64,000 bases of DNA from Nymphaea colorata (Eukaryota > Streptophyta > Magnoliopsida > Nymphaeales > Nymphaeaceae). The stretch is from assembly GCF_008831285.2 (NCBI RefSeq), contig NC_045146.1, forward strand, positions 1,054,001 through 1,118,000. Direction: 5' to 3'. Shown here in pieces: positions 33,450-44,709 of this stretch (positions within the stretch are counted from its first letter, which is position 1; every line of letters begins with the position of its first letter). The notes beneath the pieces were generated by a model. It did not search any database. It was not told where the DNA came from and saw nothing but the letters and a program-made list of their open reading frames with translations. A program made the translations under genes and the position numbers.

Positions 33450-35459
33450 GAAGCATTCTGTGCTTCACAATGCTCGATTTGGGAGAAGTTTGATTGTCTT
33501 CTACTTGCTTTACTTGAATCTCTAGTTGCAATTTGACATCAATGTTTTGTTCTGTAACAATAAAATGTTTTTTCTTGTTTGAGTTGCTTGGTGCTCAGTG
33601 ATCTACTTCTACCCCAGGCAATAAAATGTTTTCATGTTTGAGCAATACAACTGATTGCTGGCTGTCCAAAACAATGATGACTAGTTTTTAGTCATTTGTG
33701 TTTCCAGAATCATTCTGCCTTATTAGCCATTTTCCAGAAGTCATTCTTCGCTGTAAGCTTTCCAAATCTTCGCTCATTCTGCTATCACCTCCGTTGAAAT
33801 AACGTAAGCTAAAAGATTGAGTTGGGCTATTGAATTGGAAAAATGAAACTGCACTTCAATGAAAATAACTATAAACAACTAAGAGTAACCAAGTACTGGA
33901 ATCTAATACTTGGTAGGTGACCTACCAACACCCTGTTGCTTAGAGATAACTGCTTGACTTTGACTTCCTCCATTTCCATATTGGGACCTTCCTCCCTTTA
34001 CACCACCATTGAGTTCCAAATTCTCTCTCAACTAGTTAGACCCAGTCGATGCCTTGGAAGCTAAGTCACATGAGTATTTCTTTAAGTTCCATATACTAGT
34101 GTCACCATACATGTACCTAAAGTGAGTAATTGGATACACTTGGTACTTTTTAGGTTAAAGCTCATCTAAACTACTTAATTTTACCTTTTTTAGAATTATT
34201 ATTTATTAACATATAATTTTTTTATTTATATAGTTTGTTCATTGAAATGCTGCTTTTATTTTGATATCTTTGGGTAATTTTGAACTAACACACACACACA
34301 TTAATATATATATATATATATATAAATAAAAGGAGGCAAATTATTTGTTTGACAGCCTAGGGCCTATAGAAGGAGCCCAAGAACCAAACAGCTTCCAAGC
34401 TAAGTAATATGAGTATGGGTATAATTCGGGCATTGGTATCGGTATCAGTATGGAGATACAGGTACGGGGCCAAGTGGAGTGGAAATAAAGACACTTACTT
34501 CAATTAGCTGCAGTGGAACCGATTGTGAATCTGGAAAAAAATATTATACATGATAAAAAATAATTTAGATAATTTAAATTAATTACATATTTAAAAATAA
34601 TAAAAATGAATAGTGTATGGCACATGACGCCCATATGTCAGTCAATTATAAATAAATTTTGTATATGTCATCGACTCAATTCAAGTCAGCCGATTCCTCA
34701 AGTGTTTTACAAATTTGCAGCCACCATTTACTTGTGGAGAAGACAACACGAATTACCTAATCTCATTGGTCGACATATGACAACACTTTTGTCATCCATG
34801 TGGATGCAAATAAATATACACGACTGTTTTTGCAACGATCAAATCAAAAGATGCTACCTCGAAAGTGTTAAAATCATATCCGATATAATAACAATGACAA
34901 AATTCTCAAACAGTACTTGATTTCCATATAATAATGCAGCTCCACTATGACTTTTGAAATAAACCGAAATTTAATTCAATTCAATATAGGATTTCATAAC
35001 ATTTCAGAAACAAATCTCACAGAAAATGTCAAATTGTAGTTATATAAAAGAAAACATTTTTGTTTTTTAAATCCAAAACATATAATTCAAAGGTTGATTT
35101 CCCCTGCAGCTAGATAACATCTATATGGTTAATTTTGTAAAAAACACAAGTTAAGCAATGAGCTTCCAGGGGCTCGTCATGAAAGACTCGCATAAATTTT
35201 ACTTGACTCAATTGCCAGTATCTATGGTTGAGACCTAGCCAAAATCCGCAAGTTCAAGTAAAGTTTTGATATAATTAAAGTTGCTTGATTCAGTTAACAT
35301 TCACATCCAACTTCATTAATATGTGTGAGTTCGTGATACAATTTATTTTTTTCAATATCTGATCTATCCCGTTATCCCATGAAGCATTAGAACTTCCATA
35401 GAGATGTGAAAGGCTTTTCCCAACAGCATTGAGGTAGGAAGAAGTTTCGATAGGACTGC
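33450..35459. other. 3' flank of kinase copy 2 and intergenic DNA
   Basis: After the 3' UTR, 33940-34080 ('gcttgactttgacttcctc', 'cttggaagctaag') resembles 51890-52035 in the inverted repeat downstream of copy 4, so part of the flank is shared. A (CA)n(TA)n microsatellite lies at about 34290-34325. A 104-codon ATG frame at 34606-34920 has no recognisable motif. Nothing else is supported. Confidence 0.5.
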
Positions 35460-35645
35460 GCATCGGGTCGGCTCAAGAAAATAAAAATTAATTTATCGTT
35501 GCAAATGGAAATTTATCATTGCAAATGACTGATCGAAATCACGCTAACGTGTGGAAAAGTTCACAGAAAAGAGAAGATTGGTAGACCTTCATATGATAGC
35601 CAAGGGCAATGATTCTAAGCCCTTGGTCACTAGATAATTGTATAT
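35460..35645 (-). pseudogene. Relic of a receptor-kinase upstream region
   Basis: The minus strand resembles 44425-44545 upstream of kinase copy 3: both contain 'tctaccaatctt', 'acttttccac', 'cgttagcgtg' and 'gatcagtcat'. No kinase coding sequence follows on that strand, so this looks like the stranded promoter end of a lost fifth copy, or a duplicated promoter fragment. Confidence 0.45.
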
Positions 35646-35784
35646 GTTGGACGAAGGAGATTGAGTATAAAGCGGCAATGAAGGAGTTGCTGTGCTTTGA
35701 ATCAAATGTTCTTGGTATGAGCTTCAGGGTTTTCTTTTTTGAGAATTCCAATCACCAGGGTTTTACTCTACACATATGTATATA

Positions 35785-36463
35785 ATAGATAGACTTCTTC
35801 AATCAAGGTAGAACTGAGCTTTGAATACCAAGCTCGCGGGGATTGTTTGAGTCCATAGATAGACTTCTTCAATTTACAAACAAGATTTTTCTGGTTTTCA
35901 TAATTGAGGCCTTGAGGAATTTTCATGTAGACTTCTTCCTGTAAATCACCCTGAAGAAAAGCGTTTTTTACGTCAACCTGAAATAAATCCCACTCATGAT
36001 TGCAAGCAATAAATATTAGGGTACGAAGAGTTGTCATCTTTGCCACTGGAGCAAATGTTTTTGTATAGTTAATCCCTTCTGTTTGAGAGAAGCCACGAGC
36101 AACAAGACGAGCTTTATGTCTGTCAAGAGTTCTATCACTATGAAATTTCAGTTTAAAAACCCATTTGCAACTAACAGGTTTTTTACCTAGAGGAAGAGAG
36201 ACGAGTTCCCATGTGTCATTTTTTGTTAGAGCATCTAGTTCGTCCCTTATGGCATTTTTCCAACAAGGATCTTGAACAGCCTCTTCAAATGACCCTGGTT
36301 CAGAGGCTTTGTTTAACTGCATAAAAAATGCTGTTTGAGTTTGAGAGAAAGCACCATAATCAACGCAGGCTTCTATCGGATATTTAGTCATACTGCTCAT
36401 AGCAAAATCTTTGTATCGTTCTGGTTGTTGACGAAGTCTTTCTGAGCGCCGAAGGATGTTCAC
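35785..36463 (-). pseudogene. Copia-3 RT N-terminal part
   Basis: The minus strand reads the integrase-RT linker RRSERLRQQPERY, then [80 protein letters not shown] and [18 protein letters not shown], where recognisable RT stops. The YVDD motif is missing with the lost part, so no RT activity is possible. Confidence 0.88.
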
Positions 36464-36731
36464 TTCTTGTGTCTCAGTTGCAGTAGCTCGTCGGGACTGT
36501 TGTTGAATCCTTTTTATCGCCGCAGGATGTTTTCTGACTGTGTTTCAGTTGCGGCGATTTGTCGTGAGTCACTATCAACTCTTTCAATGATATGAGTGGT
36601 ATCTTAATTATTTTGGACTTGAATAGAAACTTTACCATTCTCAATATCAGCGATAGAAAAAACATTAGGAAGAGGGAGAGACTAAAATTTTGAGTTTATT
36701 TTCTCCTTTTGAGGATGAACTTGTGTCTCTC

Positions 36732-37583
36732 CTAAGGACGATTTTCAAAATATGTTTGTGACTCATCAAATCTAACATCGCGAGATATATACATTTTCTT
36801 TGAAGCCACATCAAAGCATCTATACCCTTTTTTGGTAGGGGAATATCCGAGAAACACACATTTTATGGCACGAGGCTGTAACTTGTTTCGATGTTTGGGA
36901 GATTTCCAAACATAAACAATGCATCCAAACTTTCTAAGATGTTCAATAGTGTGTTTTGTTCCTTTAAGAACTTCAATGGGGGATCTATTTTCAAGATAGC
37001 GTCTTGGTTGCCTGTTTATAATATAGTTGGCTGCTGAAATTGCTTCACTCCAAAAACGTTCTAGAACATTGTTTTGGAAAAGCAACGCAGAGGTCACTTC
37101 AAGTAAATGCCTATTTCTTCTTTCCGAAACTCCATTCTGTTGAGGTGTTTCTCTACATGTAGTCTGGTGGTGTATACCAACCTTGTTGACAAAGGACTCA
37201 AAATTCTTGTTTATATATTCAGTCTCATTGTCAGTCCGTAAGGTTTTAATTTTTGTCCCAAACTGAGTGACTACCATGTTGTAAAATATTTGAAATTTAG
37301 AAAACACCTCGTCCTTGGTTTTTAAGAAATATATCCAACCCACACGAGAATAATCATCAATGAAAGATAAGTAGTACTTAAAATCATTATATGAATCAAG
37401 AGGGGCTGGTCCCCAAACGTATGAGTGAACAATCTCAAAAACTGACTTAGTAGTACTTTCAGAGGAAGAAAATGGTAGTCGGGTTAACTTGGCATACCAG
37501 CACACCTCACAAGTATTGCAATAAAAAAATATTCCAGGCTTCAAGGAATTTAAAACATAATTTGATGGATGCCCCAACCTCAA
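36732..37583 (-). pseudogene. Copia-3 integrase
   Basis: 283 uninterrupted minus-strand codons: MRLGHPSNYVLNSLKPG, CEVCWYAKLTRLPF, VHSYVWGPAPLDSYNDFKYY, GWIYFLKTKDEVFSKF, LRTDNETEYINKNFESF, TPQQNGVSERRNRHLLEV, FLGYSPTKKGYRCFDVASKK and YISRDVRFDES. The first catalytic position is SYVWG where SDVWG is expected, so the first Asp appears replaced by Tyr. Second Asp and Glu are present. The domain is complete but probably inactive. Confidence 0.88.
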
Positions 37584-37586
37584 ATG

Positions 37587-38680
37587 TCATTTTTCTCCTT
37601 CAGCCTTGTTTGTAGTGGCAGCAAGTGCCTTCTTTTTGCAATTCAAGTAATAGAGACTGCGAAATTCATCCCCTTCACCAATTGTCTTCCCGGTGATCCG
37701 ATCCTGAAACACAACCTTTGAGGGAGAGAAAATCACATTACAGTTGTAAGTCTTGGTTATCTTACTGACGGATATAAGGTTGGAAGCCAAATCAGGCATA
37801 TATAAAACATCAACAGGACCCTTCTTCTCAAAAAATTGTGTAACTCCCTTTCCTTTGATGCTAACCTTGCCCCCATTAGCTATAGTAACAAGTTTTATAT
37901 AAGAAACACCTTCAATGTCGGCTAAATTTTTTTTTTGGAACCAGCCATATTGTTTGAGGCACCAGAATCGATTATCTAAGTATTCTCGTCTAAACAAGAC
38001 ACAAAACTGCACATATCTGTATCGTCGCCACTTTCGTTAGTGGCCAGGATAGCTGAATTTTGTTTGACAAAATTCTATAAAAGTTGAGTCAGCTTTTCCG
38101 TGGTCACCGAAGTATCTTTCTGATCATCGTGAAAAGCATGAGCAGCCTTGTGTCGTCCTTTGTCATTTGATTTTTTGTTTAGCTTCCAAAATCTCTCTCT
38201 GGTGTGAATTTTCTTTCTTGCAATAGGTACAAAACAGTTTCTTTTTTTCTTTGGAATTAAAAAAGCCAGAACTAGAAGGCATACTCACGTCCTTTTGTTT
38301 GGAGACCATCGCTGCTTGGGAGTCCTCCTGAGGGTTGAAAGGATTCATGATTTGACGCCGGGTTTCCTCACTCATAATGATGGAGCAGACAGTGCTGAGT
38401 TTGGGAACTTCCGGTGACATGAGAACTTGACTGCGCAGCGATTCCTTAAGAAAAGTTTAGCAGATTTTGCCCATGTAATATAATTAAACCCATTTAAGGA
38501 TTCAGTGGTGATTTTGAGTGCAGGATTGACGCTGTCCTGCAACTGTTGCTGAGGCCAAACCTCTGCTCCTTGTGACTGAGATCTATCTGCCATGATAACC
38601 TGATGCGAAGAACTTCCAATATAGCACGAACCTGGCGATACGCATGATATAGCAACACTAAAAAATTCGTAGAAAATCAC
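37587..38680 (-). pseudogene. Copia-3 gag and protease remnants
   Basis: Protease C-terminal region (KLVTIANGGKVSIKGKG, VLYMPDLASNLISVSKIT, VVFQDRITGKTIGEGDEF; 38012-37587), with its N-terminal part broken by a frameshift. Gag pieces include TYCKKENSH near 38210 (zinc-knuckle remnant), MSPEVPKLSTVCSIIMSEET (38420) and ALKITTESLNGFNYITWAKS (38520). Several frame breaks separate them. Confidence 0.75.
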
Positions 38681-39018
38681 CCAGACCTCTGTTTGCCATG
38701 AAATTTGGATTGAAGGTCGATAAGATGAAGGGGAAGGGACGCCCCAAAAATCAGCCCCAACGAAGCCTCCACGAAGAATGCGCCCCTGTTTGAATATTGT
38801 TGGAAATCACAGTCTCTGTTTATAGTAGGACAGAGTATGCTCTCACTAAAAAATTCATAAAAAATCACTCAGACCTCCGTTTGCCATGAAATTTGGACTG
38901 AAGGTCGACAAGATGATGGGGAAGAGACGCCCCAAAAATCATCCCCAACGGAGCCTCCACGAAGAATGCGCCCCCGTTTGAATATTGCTGGAAATCACAG
39001 TCTCTGTTTACAATAGAG
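38657..39018. repeat. 188-bp tandem duplication in the Copia-3 leader
   Basis: Copies start 'actaaaaaattc' at 38657 and 38845; both contain 'tttgccatgaaatttgga' and 'gcctccacgaagaatgcgcc'. They differ at about a dozen or more positions, so the duplication predates other changes in the element or existed in its source copy. Confidence 0.88.
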
Positions 39019-39208
39019 AATACTCCAGCGGCGTTCACAATTCCCTTTCACCAGAAATTGAGGCTTTCCCCCAAATCGATCACAGAGGTATACTCTGATT
39101 TCTGCTCAGCCTCCCGCAATGAAATAAATGCCGTTTTGCTGGCAACACCTCCGATCAATGGAGCCTTTCAAAAAACAGCAATTGCAATAGCAACCTGCTC
39201 TGATACCA

Positions 39209-39481
39209 TAAAGATTAGGGAGAAGAATGAGAAAGCAAAGAATATACGTGGTTCGGCATGTATGCCTACGTCCACGAGAAGCAAGGGAGAGCTCATATCG
39301 TATATTTTTTGTATATTGTTGTTTCACTCTACAACCACTATTTAACATAAGTGAATACAACAGTTACAAGGCAAGAAATCATGGAAAGAAAAATTAACGG
39401 CAATCCATGGTGGGCAACTTTTAATATAGGTAACACTATCCAACTAATCATGGAAATACCATGAATAGTATTGCCATAACA
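39209..39481 (-). repeat. 5' LTR of Copia-3 (right end approximate)
   Basis: Begins beside the primer-binding site and contains 'cgtggttcggcatgtatgcc', similar in style to the Copia-2 LTR. The right end is set at 'gccataaca', giving a sense-strand TGTTATGG start. With no second LTR in the window the ends cannot be confirmed. Confidence 0.55.
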
Positions 39482-39547
39482 GCCAGGTTCTCTCCTTTTC
39501 CTATTCTCTCCTTCTCATTCTGCTTTCTGGTTAAATATTTTACACCA

Positions 39548-41039
39548 TGTAGAACCTTCATGCTTTGAGAAAGTGGTACTTGATTCCAAGTGGAAGAAAA
39601 CCATGGATGATGAAATCAAAGCGTTGGAATCCATTGACACATGGTGTCTGGTCTCACCTCATGTTGGTGTCAAAGCAGTCCCATGTAAATGGGTATATCG
39701 TTTCAAGTTCAAACAGAATAGAGAAGTTGAGAGGTGCAAGGTCTGACCAGTCGCCAAGGGATTTGCTCGAGTAGAAGGTTTTGACTACACGCTTGCTTGC
39801 AGTTGCAGGCTTGCAGCCAGGAAAAATTGGCACTTACACCAGATGGACGTGTTCACTGTTTTTCTTAACGGTGATTTAGATGAGGAAATTTATATGAACT
39901 TGCCTTCTGGTTATGGAAAACCAATTGAACAGCGTGTATTCAGGTTGAAGAAGTTGACGTACTTGTTCCTATGAAATGGTTGGCCAAGTTGTCCAATGCA
40001 CTCATCAGTTTTAGTTTTGTTCAGTCCAAAAGCGATTACTTTCTCTTTACTTTTCAGCAAAGGGACATATATCGTTGTTCTTGTTTATGTTGACGATTTA
40101 GTCATTGCAGGTAACAATTTGAAAAGCATCGAAAGTTTCAAAAGGTACCTCAACAGCCAGTTTCAGGTGAAAGACATTGGTTGTCAGAAATATTTTCTGG
40201 GACTCGATTTATCCAGATTCAAAAATGTTATCTTCCTGTCTCATTGAAAGTATGCTCATGACATTTTGGATGAAGCTGGACTAATTGGAGCCATATCTTC
40301 AGACGTTTCGATGGGGCACAGATTGGACCTGCCGTCAACTAATTGTGAACCTCTAAAAGATCCTTCTAGGTATCGAGAACTCGTTGGTCGTTTCATTTTA
40401 ACTATAACCAGGCCCGATCTCGGCTTTGTTGTTCATATGCTGAGTAGATATATGCAACAGCCTACACTAGCCAGCAGCTCTCAAAGTGCTGAAGTACTTG
40501 AAGTTTCATCCAGAGCAAGCTTTATTCTTCTCAGCCACAGATGCATTTCAATTGACAGGTTATTGTGATGCCGACTGGACTGCATGCAAAACAAACCAGG
40601 AGGTCCTTTACAGGCTATTGTATCTTTGTAGGTGAGAGCATGATATCCTGGAATGCCAAAAAACAAAAGACAATATCTAGATCTTCTATTGAAGCAGAAT
40701 ACAGGGCCATGGCAGATACATGCTGTGATGTTCCATGGCTAAAAGATCTATTTTGTGATTTCAAGGTGGATCATTCAAGGTAAGCTCAGCTCTTATGTGA
40801 TAACAAAAAGCTACCTTGATGGCAGCAAATCCAGTTCAACATGAACGCACTCAACATGTTGAACTTGATTGTCATCTTGTAAGAGATCTAGCGAAGAATG
40901 GAACTGTTAGCACCAAGAATATTCCTTCGGAACATCAATTGGCTGACCTATTTACAAAAGCTCTTCCCAAGCTAAAATTTACTGCATTGAAGTCCACGGG
41001 GTGTTTGTGACCTTCACACTCCAGTTTGAAGGGGGGAAC
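39548..41039 (+). pseudogene. Decayed Copia pol fragment (Copia-4), RT and RNase H
   Basis: Plus-strand Copia pol with several stops and frameshifts: KTMDDEIKALESIDTW-like start (39600), CKWVYRFKFKQNREVERC (39680), NWHLHQMDVFTVFLNGDLDE (39825), VVLVYVDDLVIAGNN with intact YVDD (40070-40120), QKYFLGLDLSRFKN (40185), RYRELVGRFILTITRPDLGF (40370), TGYCIFVGESMISWNAKKQK and SSIEAEYRAMADT (40610-40730), HERTQHVELDCHLVRDLAKN and HQLADLFTKALPKLKF (40840-40985). It ends in a polypurine tract (AAGGGGGGAAC, about 41028-41038). The 5' part of the element is absent. Confidence 0.85.
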
Positions 41040-41440
41040 TGTTGTAGCTGAGAAACTGCTAATTGTAAATTATATGCAGAAGTTTAGTAAAGCTGAAAGT
41101 AGCCTCTTATGTGGCGCCTTAGGAGAATTCAGGGCAGCTGCATAAAATCAGAAGCTTCTTGAAGCGCAACCTTTTTTTATTTTCAGAATTATTTATCGAT
41201 TGTACTTGAATTTTTCTGTGCTGATTCGCATAGCCAATATCTGTAGCAAACTCAGGTCTACATATGTACTCCATCAGTGATTCTAACAAGGAGAATTGCA
41301 AATAACAGATTTCTCCTCCAGCTCGCCTTGTCTTGCCTTTCCTACTCACTTTGTTTTTCCTCTGCTCTGTGTCTTGTTTCACATACCTGTGCAGGTTGTT
41401 CTTGGTTCTCATATTACATAATTCTGATTTTCCATGCACT
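41040..41440 (+). repeat. Probable 3' LTR of Copia-4 (end uncertain)
   Basis: Starts TGTTGTAGCTGAG directly after the polypurine tract, the expected 3' LTR position. The right end is a guess ('ttttccatgca' near 41435); there is no second copy in the window to define it. Confidence 0.5.
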
Positions 41441-41884
41441 GCCTTGACGAGAAACCTCGTGCACAATTGATATTGTTGAGTTTATCACTGCAAATTGTTA
41501 TGTGTTGTAAACTTTTGCATCTATTTCTGAAATCACCAACCTCAACTTATTGCCTCAAATGTATAAAAATGTTTGTCTCGCAAAATGGTGTGTATAAAAG
41601 AGCAGGAAAACAGGCATTCTTACACTTGATAGTTGCTACCTATGTTTATGTCACTCTCACTCAAAAAATTATATCGAATTCCCAGATGCTGTTCAACTAT
41701 ACATATATACAATCCTACATATTTTTGTAAAAAAGTTTTTTTAAAGAAAAAAATGTCCTATGTATAGATCATCTTGTTAATTGCTAATATCGTGCAGATT
41801 TTTTTTCTCCTGAGAAAATGCTAGGGCTTTACCTAGACTTGGATTACCTTGATTGCCATTGTCGAATTTGTATTGTACATGCAG

Positions 41885-42013
41885 GAAGAGCATCCTGATC
41901 ATCCTGATGGAAAGTTAGTTAAACTGGCTAGATCCCCGTTAAAAGGATCAGTGTATCTCATGGATATTGGCACCTGTAAAAGCCAAAGCAAGAGGCAAGA
42001 TATCGAAAAATGA
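41885..42013 (+). other. Exon-like 42-codon open block
   Basis: Follows a pyrimidine-rich run ending 'gtacatgcag' and reads 42 open codons including HPDHPDGKLVKLARSPLKGS before a TGA at 42011. It looks like a terminal exon, but no upstream partner was found and the family is unknown. It may be chance. Confidence 0.2.
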
Positions 42014-42169
42014 GCAGTCTTACTGCTGCTAAAAAAATGGGTTAAGCCCAAATTTTCCTTTCAATTCTGATTGGCATGCGTTAAAATTTACTGAATGCTC
42101 CACTGTTGGATGAAATATGCAACTCATATACGCCCGGCATCTCTATTGGAGATGAAAAGAAGAACTCAA

Positions 42170-42640
42170 CATATATGCGAGCGATATCAACACAGATCTG
42201 ATTTGATTTGGATATACCCTTGCTTGTGTCCACTTTTCTAGATATTCACATATTTAGATTCAAATACGAAAAAAGAAAAGTCATATTCAAATCTGAAATC
42301 CATTTTCACAATCTTAATCCGATCTGAATCTGACTTTTATGTCCACATCTTAATACGAATCTAAATTTTGAACCAACCGATTTTTTAAAATGTAAGAGCA
42401 TTGGATATATGATATTTCTTTGAAATTAAATCTGATCTGAATATGAATCTAAATCTGGTCAGATATTTATGAATATCCGAATCCAAATTTGAATCTCAAT
42501 CAAATGTCATTTCTTAAATTCGAATCAAATCCAATTTCTTAATCGGATATATATATCCCATTTTCTCACGGTGGTTCTGCTGAATCCAAATCAGATGTAT
42601 TGACATCTCTAATTTAGGCTGGATCTAAATCAAAGCAATT
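42170..42640 (+). repeat. Dispersed repeat, copy a
   Basis: About 470 bp rich in 'aatctgaatctgaat' words. It aligns with 52490-52880 (same strand) and 54270-54780 (opposite strand): 'gaaaagtcatattcaaatc', 'ttttgaaccaa', 'ggatatatgatatttc', 'gtcatttcttaaat'. Non-coding, with no terminal repeats seen. It resembles anonymous plant interspersed repeats. Confidence 0.7.
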
Positions 42641-44709
42641 TAGACTGATCAGAAAATACGCTTCTTCAATAAGGGCATGTTTGATAGTCCATTGTTTGCA
42701 TGAAATGTGCCCCATTTTTCGCAGCTACTCCCTCTCTCTCTCAAAGGTTTTCCTCTCCTCTCCTCTTAATATCGAAGTAACCAATGCAGCCATAAAATAC
42801 AAGTGATAAGAAGATTTACGTGGTATTTAGTTGAAGAAAAAATAACAGAAAGAACTCCATAGCAGGTCCAAATGAACAAAATGTGAGTAACATAATTGGA
42901 AAATGATGGTCCAAAAATATTAAACAAAGCATCCCCAAAAGGTTTTCATGCATGCATGTTTTATAATTAATAGAAAACAAGATTTTCATTTTGAATAGCT
43001 CCATTAATTTTACAACGACATGTGTAAGCTGAGTAATGTCAACTTCGTTTTATTTTTTTCATCTCTCTTCTTTTTTTGTGGGGTTGGTTTTGGAAGAAAA
43101 TCAGCCTTACTCAAAACTCTTGCTATGTCCATAAAAGATTGAAAGACCAATATACAGTACTGTTCAAAATGGACAGACAAATTAAGAAAAGGATGTTCAG
43201 TATCAAAACTAGTTAGTTATTTCAATTTGAAACAGAAGCCAATTACAAGATTTGATCATTCTTATCTGAAGAAAACATGCAAGTAAAAGATCAGAGACTG
43301 CATCACTAGTGATGGTGGAAACAATGCAATGAGCTTAACTCAATATTCGAACTATCAAGTCGTAATAAGAAACCAAGGGAATAGGTGCAAAAGATAGTAA
43401 AAGTGTTTGTCACAGATATAAGAAGCTTAACTCAATGGTGATACTACTTGATGTGCGACTGTCTTTGTGGCTCTTTCATCGTTAAAGCAAAAGTTGGGCT
43501 TCTTTCTAGACAATGGCCTGCCTTTCCAAGGGTGTTTCGCAAGAGCAGCCAATGTTGGAGGACATTTTGGTCAATTCGTTCCAACTATAACTCGAACCAA
43601 ATTAGAGTTGACTAGAATTAGATGGAGGGCATTTTAAACATATCTTAAAATGTCGTTCTGTGATTAAATGACAAATTTCAAAACCTGAACTTGTTTCTGT
43701 AATATGCACATTTTTTGAATATCTAACTTGTAAATTTCGTTGGTTACATGTCAAATGCTCTGACTGGGGGAGGCCAGGACCGCTTACCTTCCGTTGACCT
43801 GGTGAAAAGGTTTCCATAATTCTTTTTTTTTTTTAATTTATTCGGAAACAATGTTAAATCCATATCTACCTAAATGAATTTGCCAAGTTCATCCGACGTT
43901 TGCTTTTTATCAGAATTCATCCTTTTTGTTACTTGAATATTTGATCAACAATTAACTGCTCACTGCAGTTATATAAGCAATAAAACGCGAATGTCTCATA
44001 TGTAAAGTACTTGCCTTACTCTCTTTATCTTACTTGGAAATGGTTTTTGTTATTTTATCTAAAAAAGAAAGAGTTTTTAATTACTTTGAGGGCTAATTTG
44101 AAGTGCTTAGCAATTAGAAGTAACAATCAAAGGAATCTTTGGGGGGGCAGATGGTCACTTAAGCGAGAGATTTTTTTACAGGACTTTGTATTAATGTGTT
44201 CATAATATAATTTAACTGCCCCACATGACATTGTCCATATATATATATATATATTATGTGTACGATAAAGACCTTTAAAAAATATATGTATATCTATCTA
44301 TACATGACAATGTCATGCTATATTGCGAACATGGCAAGGAACTTTAATGAAATATCACCTTTCAAGGGACCACGTTTGTCGAGTCCCCCAAAGTCCCTGC
44401 TTGGGTCAAGTCTAGAGACTTATTGCACTTGGCCGTCATGGATGACGATCTACCAATCTTCTTTTTCTGTAGACTTTTCCACGCGTTAGCGTGTCGATCA
44501 GTCATCTGCAATAATGAATTTCAACAAATTTGTAGTTTCCACCATCTGCCACAGAGCGAGAGAGAGAGAGAGAGAGAGAGAGATTCCATCAGTCATCTGC
44601 AATAGCAAATTTCAAAAGAATTTATAGTTGCTTTGTGTGACAACTTCTATCTCAACTAAGCCTCCTCTGGCACAGAGAGAGACAGTCGTTCCTTTCCTTT
44701 CTTGCTTCA
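42641..44709. other. Intergenic region upstream of kinase copy 3
   Basis: No gene. 42770-42860 resembles 17495-17580 ('aagtgataagaagattt'). A CT-rich tract lies near 42730, a TA microsatellite near 44240 and a GA microsatellite at 44555-44582. 44425-44560 is the proximal module shared with copy 2 and with the relic at 35460. Confidence 0.5.

Larger units (their letters stand above)
35785..39481 (-). mobile_element. Truncated Ty1/copia element (Copia-3)
   Basis: A minus-strand element with 5' LTR (about 39209-39481), primer-binding site (39197-39208, minus strand TGGTATCAGAGC), gag, protease, integrase and the first part of RT. It stops inside RT at about 35785; the rest of RT, RNase H and the 3' LTR are absent. 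The breakpoint carries a 19-bp repeat of its own sequence (atagatagacttcttcaat at 35785-35803 and 35855-35873), suggesting repair-associated truncation. Multiple frame breaks elsewhere. Confidence 0.8.

Noticed and set aside
34606-34920. 104-codon ATG open frame
   Set aside because: No domain, no homologue recognised, AT-rich surroundings and no promoter or splice support.
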